64,000 bases of DNA from Aculops lycopersici (taxonomy: Eukaryota; Arthropoda; Arachnida; Trombidiformes; Eriophyidae): positions 391,032-455,031 of the forward strand of contig WNKI01000001.1 of the NCBI GenBank assembly GCA_015350385.1, given 5' to 3'. The number at the start of each line of letters is the position of its first letter. The first letter of the stretch is position 1. A program made the translations under genes and the position numbers. Below are positions 55,201 to 63,572 of this stretch, one piece after another. The notes beneath the pieces were generated by a model, which made no database searches, was not told where the DNA came from, and was given only the letters and a program-made list of their open reading frames with translations.

Positions 55201-55826
55201 CCGAGCACCTGGACCCATTGTGCTGCGGTTCCGGCGAATCCGCTGCCCTCGTGGACATGGATTGCATTTCGGAGTTGGTTCGCGAAGCCAACCGATTGGA
55301 TGACTCGATTGACGCAGAACTTGGCTCGCCAAATCGAGAGGTCGTCTACTTGGGGTTCCATGAGAAGCTTGAGCGCCACAATCGCCTCGTGCAGTCGGAG
55401 AAACATAAGTGGACCACCGAGGCTGACTATCTTGCGCCTGTTCCGCTGGACAACGGATCCACAGGTGGAGGCGAGCAGGCGAGTAGTTGCAGCGGAAGTG
55501 GTGGTGGCAAAACAAGCACAAGGTGGCCCTTCGGTCAGCTAATGCGGCAAAAGTCACCACTCTCTTTGCGTGGCTCCCTGTTTACAACAAGCTCGCAGCA
55601 GAGTTCGCCCGCCAAATCGCCGCGAAAGCTCTCAAATGCCATGGGCCAAGCATCACAGGCAACAGGTGGTGCTGGCAGCAAAAGAACACGTGGCTCTTCT
55701 ATGGCCGCTCACCAGCGAGCACTCAATTTAACCCGCTCGATGACAAGCGAAATTTTCGATTCCATTTGGCGGCCCAAAGGAACAACACAAACTAGCAGAA
55801 GTAATAATGCAACTAGAGATGATTGA
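49218..55826 (+). CDS. PLEKHG5-like RhoGEF (DH-PH) with large low-complexity insertions
   Basis: A single uninterrupted frame of about 2202 residues from ATG 49218 (context AACCATGATG; the frame is open further upstream without an ATG). DH-PH proteins activate Rho GTPases at membranes. The DH domain is at about 324-520, with DAIWELLTTEANYIKCLKVI, RLKLVDLLAKPMQRLTRYSL and LLKSIEKRTDD, closest by eye to vertebrate PLEKHG5. The PH domain starts near 556 (FELLVPMF, LDIVLLLMTDHLLVCKQ). It is interrupted by about 250 Gln/Ser-rich residues, resumes with ALKVIRPPYPVERL and NSFVISCSPP (about 873-925), is interrupted again, and ends with RLVNLVRQAQVRFHLA (about 1017-1032). The remaining 1100 residues are mostly Ser/Gln/His-rich, with short conserved-looking patches such as RRAAMLLSRHYRTKLHFRSK near 1915. 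Its stop lies 63 bp from that of the convergent lipase. Confidence 0.88.
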   Translation: MMIDGHISPAKVAGRRKQSMPSSRAEARVEATAAPATSLKSESRLNSLGRQLLCGFITGSGSGHHSQNNQQQAQAAAATTITTAPQQQQPRSSFLAQLKSPKLGKLTKQTSPATKSTSNESSTSNRKSLSTEDSSNKNNNNNEESLAPEPQVNIATGNLVAGPSAGSGDHEIERSNLARESEAGELSQCRSLRGGEPARHLVRMMANESFMGANFSCNGNEAQPIGGPSSVGSEWRKVSNNESPRKLQHLPADATDRLIGILDQLTAQRSRQTSADSDDDDVNDDDLCLEDSWCEFIDIEEEATENLRTEWPESLRQQLVPNLRLQQDAIWELLTTEANYIKCLKVIVDTFLLTLDKLRSVGLLLEVEPLRLVSNIEEIYQANRLFWSQFLVPMVQRARETRKAMRPSELLFAFVEIRHLFRPYYRYCLEHRSCLRELKELSRRDDQFKLYLAWCEGQMECERLKLVDLLAKPMQRLTRYSLLLKSIEKRTDDQGECRALEQMLAYTNKFVLTVDLELRQKDELELLISTARRVDSSDCGHFDHYTDEVHQILRSYSQFELLVPMFPAACPFECQRQLLFDSQRLTQGANLGQLRFRDAQSSGKLDIVLLLMTDHLLVCKQTAASHHHLASGLNLNIAQNIIGTTSSTSASAATNQPQQQQSSWWCSQPASVTNSKLQSPSRSANATSSSPTKKLAQAAQQSNSHLSPAAQVSGRTKAFSNQASIDDGYGNSSSRYLDQRDTELRARDTRTRSMSTSTRDQYLARIAGGLGGLVKDERVDVAQQASRQLEQPSAVSQRQSFSHHQTGSNWSLTGAITGHPSSMPRSGDSSSQCNMQQPPLPQQVGQNWPSTFGSHLSIATYTSSDLLGSQLPALKVIRPPYPVERLLMHELRDGLGVVFCQLNDNLTVSNSFVISCSPPNEATRYQQQQLSSANQTEAWSPQSSGKGRGNKTPISGGAGGSHFLRAQFGSSRSDSESLQQLESVATTAASRRSSINSRTASGSQRGNSRLASQTTPARRLVNLVRQAQVRFHLAAYLHQVDVTILSNLLTEKPQQPTQRPTSPRIHHNFSSWSLRSIRSRSASGSNKNRLQKQASRAKVEQLKQQPATHISRHNSFAVPIGLQQDSSDNAHSDTQLDSRRSSRHFTPSIGRRSASSENQQQPGSLEQASGQQQQQQQQPQQSGSNSPNDNPPTRCWPKVEPDPMLKAIMEQHQAFLLSHNQHDILATHEFRYPIFDRNYLHVKPVPYSLAANYSHHNCTSADSASGGHLVDGRESCETVSTVRYQHPGAGASTQIIDPRHLSADYAQINRSGSTRSGSQSSVFYGENSSTPASHSLDHSQHPLSTIPSRQFLSPLLASDYHDHLQHQRQQTSSNRLSARSADIPVVPCSNSNTNNSTSSSARSSPICAKSNPNGRMQPTLSSPHLLHQRQPPMDGSGRYGREPQQQSLGQQAQNPLLTLSSSGSKSRESLARPPQMRPARRNVCLLKRQHVIPSVCCEQELKCLNYKPSGGMNLDEHSSVELNTDTSNTTATVTAQPDDSTSRSSITGNLSGSRRNKFVAQHQRDYRLASQGHRNLSQASTADQTSVTLDDSSVEMFTMDQSVEFTRNQCARCNVERNKQASVSFELGNLGHRKLTPGVDTAYLCTRHECLSGEQLSIAEHSGPRSTSMESARSPVAVTLTFDDDGRESSNLVDSCTTTTTTRSSLLSPGHQNMQHLNLDHHQHLTPSVFLSIPRNVQTRRSFAGQGDSSYLSANRCKSLSPIHSSCASPQGTVTPQRSQATTENTWLGLNSELDKCSSAANSAGSLNTPSIASNSPNFLDSDLDQSFEDQDSSRNNSSSSNPVHRRRVPLLNITSASPQAMDRSSYDFLGSQSHAADMRRLLALQKPNSMGHLERSGCRSSNSSDGDTNPVQRRAAMLLSRHYRTKLHFRSKLNLAHDERLDLEGAHLPNLDTLRAMSSDNEACMQQRQQQQQQQRRAIMRHLPVGEVGKATSAEHLDPLCCGSGESAALVDMDCISELVREANRLDDSIDAELGSPNREVVYLGFHEKLERHNRLVQSEKHKWTTEADYLAPVPLDNGSTGGGEQASSCSGSGGGKTSTRWPFGQLMRQKSPLSLRGSLFTTSSQQSSPAKSPRKLSNAMGQASQATGGAGSKRTRGSSMAAHQRALNLTRSMTSEIFDSIWRPKGTTQTSRSNNATRDD

Positions 55827-55859
55827 CAGGCCATCATCAGTTATTTTTGAATTGTTGAG

Positions 55860-55865
55860 TTTATT
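55860..55865 (-). terminator. Poly(A) signal AATAAA of the acid lipase
   Basis: Minus-strand AATAAA (TTTATT on plus) 25 nt past the lipase stop. It falls inside the 63-bp gap between convergent stops, so the transcripts of the two genes should overlap. Confidence 0.6.
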
Positions 55866-55889
55866 TACACTTGCTCTCAATCAAAAGTA

Positions 55890-57509
55890 TCAATTGTCCA
55901 CGAGTTTGTAGCGATCGCAAATGCCAATCATGTGAGCGTTTGCCTGGCGTCCAGCACCGATGGCGTACATATAGTCGGCGTGGCCCCAAATGGGATCCGG
56001 AACAATGTAGTCGTCGAGGAGGGGAACTCGCAGCATTGATTTTGTAATGGCCACATTGCTCATGGTTGACAATGGATCAGTGCGGCCCACAACAAAGGCA
56101 ATATCTGGCGATTTAATGTCGCCAATGCGATAATATGGGTTCACTGGAGTTCCATAGCGACGCGCATTCTCCTCGGGTCCGAAGTCGAAGCTTCTAAACT
56201 CGCCCGACCCAGCCAATTGGCCAAAGTGGAGTATGTTCAAGATGCTCGTGCCCTCGGGTATGTGATGAGCAACAATTGGTGTTAACGAGTGATTGGCACG
56301 CTTCAAGTTACTGCCAACAATTAGGGCCAGAGTTATATCGCAAATGGGAGTTGTCCATTTGGGTACGCAGATCATGTCGAGAGCCGTCTCTGTCACGGGG
56401 CTTTTGGGTAAGATTTGTCCTTTTAGAATGCGATTCAAACCTCGCGGCGTGATTCCAACTGCACCAAGCACCTTGACTAGTGTTCTTACAAAGCCGAAAT
56501 AAACGTTTGGTATGAAAGCGATGGGTGCCATTGCAACGAATGGTTTAATCTTGTGCCGCCATTCTGGGTGAGTGCTTTGGAGGATAAACATGGCCAAGTT
56601 TCCTTGCGAGTGTCCGATGAAGGCGAGCGACTTTCGCTTTCTAACCTGGAGGATGTAGTCAATTGTCGCAGGTAAATCATAAAGTCCTATCTCGTGGAAT
56701 GAAAAGTCCCAGTAGCGCCAATCGTAGCGATAATCGTACATCGTGTGATTCAGACTGTAGCTCGAGCCCCTTGAATTGCCCATCCAAACATCGTAACCCT
56801 GATTGGCCAGCTCGAAGGCCAAACTGTCGCTAATATGTGGCGCCTGCAACCTGTCGCTGGGTTCGCTCAAGCCAACCTTTGCCAGGGTTAAATCGTTCCA
56901 TGCCTCCATGATTCGTTGCCAGCTAAATGTTGGCGGGGGAACATAAACGTTGAGTGGCCTGGTTCGGGTTAAATCGCGCGGGTCGAAGCGAGGCCGGTCG
57001 CGGTTTCGGTCGGCGGCAATGATAAAGTTGAATGATGAGGTGAGGAGTCCATGTTGTAGGAGAATTGGCTTTAGGCGATGTCTCAGGTGCTTTGGCACTA
57101 GAGGATTGATGACTCGATGAAGAGTGAGGATATAGTTGTCTTTGGTTACCACATAATGGGTTTCGGGTATAAACTTTCGCAAGGCTATAAATTCGGGCGG
57201 GTCTAGGTATGCGTCGGGCGCTAGTTTGTGGAAGGGACTTAGTTTTTGGGGCAAAATAGGAGCTCCCGGCTCGACACTTATCGTATTGTCGCTATCTCGA
57301 GCGCCCGGCAGGCCTAGTGTCAACTGGCTTTCTGTTGGAGTTGCGCACACTAACATCAGCAAAAGGAAGCTCGATGCGATGAAACAACAGGTGGAGGGTT
57401 TCTTGAGTGTATCCTTCAAATTCAAAGTTTCATTTCTTGTAATTTCGTAACATTTCCTAATATTGGCATCTTCCGGTTGGCGGACGGATCTCGTCCATTC
57501 GGTGGCCAT
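55890..57509 (-). CDS. Acid (lysosomal/gastric-type) triacylglycerol/cholesteryl ester lipase
   Basis: About 539 residues from ATG 57509. The family hydrolyses neutral lipids in lysosomes or the gut. An N-terminal hydrophobic segment (CCFIASSFLLLMLVCATPTES) serves as signal peptide or anchor, but it is preceded by about 40 polar residues, so translation might start later or the protein could be a type II anchor. Core motifs: ETHYVVTKDNYILTLHRV, oxyanion LQHGLL, GYDVWMGNSRGSSYS, nucleophile GHSQGN (Ser about 301), Asp in VGRTDPLS (about 478) and His in WGHADYM (about 510). About 35 extra residues with many Arg and Pro lie after LQHGLL. A CCACAG acceptor-like site just upstream (about 57548) suggests a 5' untranslated exon. 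Confidence 0.92.
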   Translation of the reverse strand: MATEWTRSVRQPEDANIRKCYEITRNETLNLKDTLKKPSTCCFIASSFLLLMLVCATPTESQLTLGLPGARDSDNTISVEPGAPILPQKLSPFHKLAPDAYLDPPEFIALRKFIPETHYVVTKDNYILTLHRVINPLVPKHLRHRLKPILLQHGLLTSSFNFIIAADRNRDRPRFDPRDLTRTRPLNVYVPPPTFSWQRIMEAWNDLTLAKVGLSEPSDRLQAPHISDSLAFELANQGYDVWMGNSRGSSYSLNHTMYDYRYDWRYWDFSFHEIGLYDLPATIDYILQVRKRKSLAFIGHSQGNLAMFILQSTHPEWRHKIKPFVAMAPIAFIPNVYFGFVRTLVKVLGAVGITPRGLNRILKGQILPKSPVTETALDMICVPKWTTPICDITLALIVGSNLKRANHSLTPIVAHHIPEGTSILNILHFGQLAGSGEFRSFDFGPEENARRYGTPVNPYYRIGDIKSPDIAFVVGRTDPLSTMSNVAITKSMLRVPLLDDYIVPDPIWGHADYMYAIGAGRQANAHMIGICDRYKLVDN

Positions 57510-59625
57510 TTGCGGCGGATCTAGTCTCTTGATCGCACCTCCGGCCTGTGGATTGAAAATCAACTCTTACCTATCTGACTAGTGACTATCTAAGAATTAA
57601 TGGAATATTGCAACTTGCCACTGCTAGTTTAATGTAGGTGCCCATCACCTTGTCCTGCTCGTCATCGCCTCGTTGCAATATCCGACACCAAACTCGCCAA
57701 TCACTTTTCACTCTTTCCCTCCTACACGCGATTTGCAAATTTGACGTCCACCGACCACCTGTAAGCTTGCCGAGTTTTATTGGTTGAGTGCTTGTAAGTT
57801 GCACTTGTCTTCCACCCTCTCTGATTGCCGCTGCCGTCGTCGTCTATTTGGTTGTGGTCTCGTGCGCATCAGGACAACTGAGACCGGACATCAACCAACA
57901 AACTCGTGCAAGCCAACTGTTCATCTGTCGACGATAAGTTAACTTCGTGAAGCCAAATTTATTCGCCTGCTCGCTGCGCGCAACTCTCAAATTTCAATGG
58001 CAAGCCAGTTGATCGGTGGGCTAGCCGCTGAAAGCGAGACGACAATATGAATGGACGCGATAACCAACCAACGTTTGTGTGTTGTGATGTCGACAGCAGT
58101 AACAACAGTGGCAGCAGTAGCAGCAATAGGGACACCGGCAACTGAGTACGACGTCGCTAGTGTGTTATCTGCACACTAGCGACGCCGGCCACCAGCACCA
58201 AGCTGACCAGTCAGGCAAGCGATCTAACGAAAGAAAGACCAACAGCAACAAGTTGTTGGAGTCGGAAGTCCGTTGAGCGCATCTCTCGCTTGTCGCCTTT
58301 TGCTCGGCTACTGCTCGCCTGTCGATCTACAAGTCGGTGCGTGCCCTTCACGCTATTGAGCAAGACTCACCGTCGACAAGTCTCTGGCTTGCTAACTGAG
58401 CTTGGCTTTATAAACGACAATCAAGGGTGCTGCTAACTCGATTTGCTAGCTGAGTTTGTTGAGTGTGCTATCAGAACATGCGGACTAATAGCTTCTGGCT
58501 TTAGGCCTAAGATTAACCTTCCTGTTTGCTGATTGACCGACTCACTTTCTTGTGCACTTTCTCTCTTGTTCAGCTCGTACACAGCCACCTTGAACTAGCC
58601 CGGCATCAGGCCTACACGGCTGAATTAAATCTCTTTCTACCAGCAAGCAAGCAAGCGAGTTAGATGGCCAAATAGTGAACTCAAGCTTAATAAGCTGACC
58701 AGTCGATGAATAGCGAGACAATCGCAGTGCTGTGCAGTGCGCAACCGCAGCTGCCAAGCTTACCTGTCGACTTCCTCGCCGATTAGTCGCTCGAACAGAT
58801 ACATTTACCTGCGGTCTGTTGCAGGTATACACAAGCTAGCGATTGCGCAGTATCCACAAAGTTGTACGCATTTCGAATCTCGAAACTTTGAAGGCGAAAT
58901 TATTATGAATCGGGGCCGAAACCAACTTTTCATTACCTGGCTCATTGAGTTGGATCCGATGATGTATAATTAATATGATTGGTCATGCAGAGATGTTACC
59001 TTTTGAGTCGTTTTCGTTGCTCATCTTTGCGCTTGCTAGAAACTTTGGCTGTTAACCTGCTGAAACGAAGAACGCGAATACATGCTGAATGTGCTGGAGT
59101 CGGCGAGTACCGATACGCCTTCTGTGAGGATGCAGAGGCGTAGGTGTGAGTCGAGACCGTTTGCCTGAAAATAACACTTATAACACCAACGGAGGGGCGT
59201 GGGAGTTCCGAGGAGGGCGTGGAAAATTCTTACAGAGAGCGCATCGAGGGACGACTCGTCCCGGACGAGTGAACAGCGGACACGAGCGCCGTTGCCAAAA
59301 ACACTTACATCTGTCGAAAATCGGTGAAACAGTTGCTGAAGAGAATGACCGACTCTGTACATGTTCTAGCACCTCGCACAAGGGAGCCAGGTGACCAGTT
59401 TTCGGCCTAGCCACTGAAATTTCTTGGCACTTTTTTCAACGTCCAATCAAAATTACTCTCGAAGCGATCGAACAACACGAAAACCCGATGTCGCAAATTC
59501 CAGATTCCCATATCATCACTCGTGGGATACCCTGGCAAAGTAGATATTGACTTTTCCTGCTAGGGCACCACTTTCATGACAACTATTCTTGCATTCTCAA
59601 TCTCATCATAAAGGACCGTACCAAA
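57510..59625. other. Intergenic, divergent promoters of the lipase and PIGZ
   Basis: 2.1 kb with no supported coding segment. It holds a 13-bp perfect hairpin at 58152-58184 and two GGGCGTGG boxes near 59184 and 59215, which could be GC-box promoter elements for PIGZ. Untranslated exons of the lipase may lie at 57.6-57.9 kb. Confidence 0.45.
58152..58184. repeat. Perfect 13-bp inverted repeat, 7-nt loop
   Basis: Arm CGTCGCTAGTGTG at 58152-58164, loop TTATCTG, exact reverse complement at 58172-58184. It lies upstream of the lipase in gene-free sequence. Confidence 0.85.
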
Positions 59626-61467
59626 ATGGTGACAAAAACGTCGAGGCCAACCAATGGAAAGCGAAAAAGAACCTTAGACTCCGAAGTCGAAACTAGTAAT
59701 AGTCCTAAACGGCGGCAACATGTTAAAACTACTTCAATGCAAGATGAATCTGATAATATAACATTGAGTGCAAAAATAATCCTAGTTTGTCTCTCTTTAT
59801 TGAGACTGGTGATATGTTTTGCACCTCAATTTGGTTACATCCATCCAGATGAGTTCTTTCAATCGCCCGAAGAGGTGGCAAGAAGAATCTTCGACATCAA
59901 GACTCAGCCAGTTTGGGAGTTCTCGACGGACAAGCCGATAAGATTTATGCTGATACCCTACATGCTCAGTGGATTGAGTTTCAAGATCATCTCATTGTTT
60001 CAGGTAGTTCCCTCGGCATATCTCATGTTAATTGGACCAAGAGTTGCCTACACCTCGTTGTCATTTTTGATAGATTTTAGCATCTACAAGTTGTGTCGTT
60101 ATGCTGGCAAATACAAGTCAAGTTGTGTTGGAATATCTATGATCTTCCAAACATCATTCATAACTCTTGCATTTTTGACACGAGCATTCAGCAATTCGAT
60201 AGAGATGCTGTTGCTAGCCTTATTGTTGCTAGTTATATCCAAAGATTTAAAAAACTATCAAGTCCCAAGATATGCCGAGTTTAAAAGCAAAGGAGTCAAA
60301 TACAATTTGATTCTCTTAGGGTTCATATTAATGCTTGGCATTTGGAACAGGCCAACTTTTGTTATATTTGCTCTAGTCCCAATGCTTTACTGGACATGGT
60401 ACACCTTCAAGAAGAACAATCTACAGGTGGTTAGAATGGCTTTCAGATACTTAGTTCCTATTGCGTTCACAGCACTAGTTTCCGGCATGTTCTTCTGCAT
60501 GTTCGACACCATATACTATCAAGGCTGGGATCCAATAATTAACACGGTTGACCTCATCTCAAGACTAGATCTCCAACAATCTCTCAAGTCCATGAGCAAG
60601 TGGACTGTGACACCTGTTAACTTCATCTTATTCAACGCGAGGTCGGATAATTTGGAACAATTTGGCTTGCACCCCTGGTACTTTGCCTCATTCGTGTGTT
60701 TTCCGGCTGCATTCAATTTGTTGGCAATATTATTTTATGTCACAATAGTTGATAAAGTACTGGGAACAAGTTCATACGTTTCGATGGAACCAGGCGACAA
60801 CCATATTATAATGAAAATGCTGTCAAACACAGTCATTGGCTCAATCTTGATGATCAGTCCAGCGCCTCATCAAGAGTTCAGATTCTTGATACCACTTTTG
60901 GTGCCCTTGGTCATATTGCACGCGAAAGAAATTTACAAGTCTCGCAAGTTATTCTACTTGTGGCTGATAACCAATATAGGATTCAATTATTTTTATTCTA
61001 CCATCCATGAAGCTAGTGTGATGAAAGCTGCATTGGATTTAGATCCTATTATCAGATCTCACCTGTCGAAGTCCCATGAGCTGGTTCCTCGAATTCTACA
61101 TATCACAAAGAGTGATACTTACATCATACCTACTTATCAATGGAGTGTCCCAAGCAATGATGAAACTATCAGGTTCAATTTGCTAGATGACAGAACTAAC
61201 TTGGAGAAATCATTCAATTCAATCATCCAGGACAAGGAAGAGCACCCCGGTCACGAAGTTAATGTATACATCTTACTACCCAAGATTAGAGTACCCAAAT
61301 TAATGGCTATGATCAAGGATAGAGTTGCAAAAATTACAATCCTCCGAACTTATTCTCCTCACTTTGGTCACGAATGGCTAATCGACAGTTTGAAATATAT
61401 TAAGACCCACGGAGGCGACAAGTGGAGAGATGCATTCGGAGTTTCGCTAGTGAAGATAGATGTATGA
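59626..61467 (+). CDS. PIGZ: GPI mannosyltransferase 4 (PIG-Z/SMP3, GT22 family)
   Basis: Intronless, 613 residues, start context AAAATGG. PIG-Z adds the fourth mannose to some GPI precursors, in the ER membrane, using dolichol-phosphate-mannose. The N-terminal 50 residues are basic and probably cytosolic (GKRKRTLDSE, SPKRRQH). The GT22 catalytic loop FGYIHPDEFFQSPEEVARRI (HPDE about 73) follows the first helix, and WEFSTDKPIRFMLIPYMLSG is typical of PIG-Z and related enzymes. Many membrane helices follow, then PAPHQEFRFLIPLLVPLV (the conserved HQEFRF motif) and a lumenal C-terminal region of about 160 residues. Vertebrate PIGZ is about 579 residues. PIG-B and the ALG9/ALG12 enzymes share the fold, but the sequence after HPDE favours PIG-Z. 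AATAAA is at 61569. Confidence 0.88.
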   Translation: MVTKTSRPTNGKRKRTLDSEVETSNSPKRRQHVKTTSMQDESDNITLSAKIILVCLSLLRLVICFAPQFGYIHPDEFFQSPEEVARRIFDIKTQPVWEFSTDKPIRFMLIPYMLSGLSFKIISLFQVVPSAYLMLIGPRVAYTSLSFLIDFSIYKLCRYAGKYKSSCVGISMIFQTSFITLAFLTRAFSNSIEMLLLALLLLVISKDLKNYQVPRYAEFKSKGVKYNLILLGFILMLGIWNRPTFVIFALVPMLYWTWYTFKKNNLQVVRMAFRYLVPIAFTALVSGMFFCMFDTIYYQGWDPIINTVDLISRLDLQQSLKSMSKWTVTPVNFILFNARSDNLEQFGLHPWYFASFVCFPAAFNLLAILFYVTIVDKVLGTSSYVSMEPGDNHIIMKMLSNTVIGSILMISPAPHQEFRFLIPLLVPLVILHAKEIYKSRKLFYLWLITNIGFNYFYSTIHEASVMKAALDLDPIIRSHLSKSHELVPRILHITKSDTYIIPTYQWSVPSNDETIRFNLLDDRTNLEKSFNSIIQDKEEHPGHEVNVYILLPKIRVPKLMAMIKDRVAKITILRTYSPHFGHEWLIDSLKYIKTHGGDKWRDAFGVSLVKIDV

Positions 61468-62125
61468 TAACATAAGTCGATGTTGGTTGCCATCACTGAG
61501 ATTATATTGATACCCGGACCAATTTTTACATCCGCCCCAGAAGTTAGATCTGAATCTTTTAATCGTCAATCAATAAATTAATCAACCTGCCTGAAAAAGG
61601 TCAAATTTCTCTGGACGACTTTCGTTTGTACTCGTGCTCACCGGCGATCTCTAATGTAACATTTGGATTCTTCGCGAACGGGTTGAGTCGAAGGAGTTTA
61701 TGCTAGCATTCAGCTAACAAGTCAGTTGGAGGCTACTACTCTCACAAAGCTACGACCACTGAAATTACTGAAGAAAAGGAAAGGATGACGATGAATGGAA
61801 ACGAGATGCGATCTGACGGGAGAGGGAAGAAAAAATGAACACGAGATGGGAGATAGTACAACAATAATGTAACAACAATAATATGTGGCTTTTAAGCTGA
61901 ATCTTGACCGTCGAGCAGCAGGCTACCTGTTGCAGTTACCACCTTTCGCGTTGAAAGCGCGTCTCAAACTGACCGGCGATATTGAAGGTAAGAGTGTTTA
62001 TCGTAGACTAGTGATCGGGCAACAACAACAGCACCGATTAAAAGGAAACTTGTGAGAGTTTGCACAATCGGATGGCATTTAATAACTCGATGAATAGATT
62101 CATAGAAGTCGACATGTGATTGAGT
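61468..62125. other. Convergent 3' flanks of PIGZ and the FAM114A-like gene
   Basis: Contains the PIGZ poly(A) signal AATAAA (61569-61574) and a minus-strand ATTAAA near 62081 for the FAM114A-like gene. No other feature is seen. Confidence 0.5.
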
Positions 62126-62986
62126 TTAGTCTCTTTTGCCTGCACCATCTGACTTCTTGGCCGCTGCCCGTTTGCGAGCTTCCAGTTCCGCTTGAAAGGC
62201 CTCCACTTGCTCTTGACTGGGTAACAAAGCGGACTCCAAGACTGAAGTCACCTGTGAGGTCACCTGAGTGGCCGAGGCTAGCAACTGGCTGGCACCACCC
62301 CAGCCCCAGGAGCCGAGTGAGCTTCCCAGATCTGATATGAGAGGTATGGCACTTCTTCCACTGGTATCACCGCTACTACTCGACTCGCCACCACTCGTTC
62401 GAATCGAGACTTTCTTCAAATCTTCGGCCACCCTCTCAAAGAGATTCTTGTTATCCGCTTGGGCCGCCGCACTCTCACTCAATCTATCCAGCGCCAGTCT
62501 GGCCTGTTCAGTCTTAGAGTCGGTTTCTATTGTTGTGGGGGTCTTGTCAGTGCTGCTGATCCTAACTTGACTATTAGCCGGCGGAATGCGCCAATTGTAT
62601 TGGCTGCCCTCGTCGTTGTTGAACGAGGACGAGAGGGCAGGAGTCGGCGGTGGTGCTGGAGGTTGATTGCTTGTTGAATCACGGGTAACTTTCACTGGTA
62701 TTGGTGCTGAGGTCGAGGCCTCAATATTTTTAGCCAACTCGGCAGAAAACTTTCTTGCAATCTTCAAGTTTCGCTCGCGGATTCTTTCGGCCAAAGCCTC
62801 CTCCTCATCCTCCTTATCTCTTGGCTCTTCCCTCTCCCTCACCTTTTCCCTGTCTTTTTCACTATCCTCTTGCTCCTCTACCTCCACTCCATCCTTTGGT
62901 TTCTTGATCTCGACTGCCTCCTCGACCTCCTCTGTTTGGCTGCCCTCGTCGGCACTCAAAAAATCCTCGTCCTCTGAAAGACTCAT
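62126..62986 (-). CDS. FAM114A (NOXP20)-like protein, short form
   Basis: Intronless, 286 residues from ATG 62986 (MSLSEDEDFLSADEGSQ). The first 90 residues are highly charged (Glu/Lys/Asp/Arg), with SDDE-type acidic starts as in FAM114A1/2. A Pro/Ser-rich linker follows. The family's hallmark GSWGWG-type motif is seen in LGSSLGSWGWGGASQLLASA (about 225-243), followed by an amphipathic Val/Thr/Ser stretch. FAM114A proteins are Golgi-associated Rab2 interactors; function here is inferred from that. The protein stops about 45 residues after the motif, whereas relatives continue to about 500 residues, so this is either a reduced form or an incomplete model with further exons in the 3' direction. 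Confidence 0.65.
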   Translation of the reverse strand: MSLSEDEDFLSADEGSQTEEVEEAVEIKKPKDGVEVEEQEDSEKDREKVREREEPRDKEDEEEALAERIRERNLKIARKFSAELAKNIEASTSAPIPVKVTRDSTSNQPPAPPPTPALSSSFNNDEGSQYNWRIPPANSQVRISSTDKTPTTIETDSKTEQARLALDRLSESAAAQADNKNLFERVAEDLKKVSIRTSGGESSSSGDTSGRSAIPLISDLGSSLGSWGWGGASQLLASATQVTSQVTSVLESALLPSQEQVEAFQAELEARKRAAAKKSDGAGKRD

Positions 62987-63572
62987 TATTTGTTTCACTT
63001 TTTGCTAATAAAGGTTGTGATGTGAATAGTATAATTGGAATAATGGTTATGCCGGGTAACCACAAAATGTGGGAATGCAAATTGATCTCCTTCGAGCCAA
63101 TGCGGCAGTTTGGTTGTGTTTACTTTTTGCAAACCGCAGTAGCGGCTCAAGTTGCAACTTGCATTTTGGAAGCCGACGTCAACAAGGTGACATGTGCGAT
63201 GACTGCGCTAACAAGCGTCGACGAAAAACAAAGTTCGCTACTCAAGTTCTAAACTGAACTTCGGGTTAGTCGCGGTCTTGGAGACTCCGATATAAAGCTT
63301 ATCGGAGTTAATGGTATTTATTCGATTTCTAGAGGTGGATCATTAATTATTAAACCATCTCGCCACTGTCAAAATTTTATTTAAGTTGAAATTGAATATG
63401 ACATAAGATATTGCATCGATTAACTTAATCTCCTATGCCTAACAAAACGCGTCAATCTTATCAACTCATTGTTGCAGTATCCACGAGAAAGACATAACAG
63501 GACTCTCATCTGGTTATTCCGCAATCAGACTAGAATAGATTATTTGCTATCCAGATACACGGGCGCTTTAGA
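62987..63572. promoter_or_regulatory. Divergent promoter region, FAM114A-like / EndoG-like
   Basis: 0.6 kb between start codons facing away from each other. A short plus-strand frame (about 63022-63252) has no recognisable content. No TATA box is clearly placed. Confidence 0.45.
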
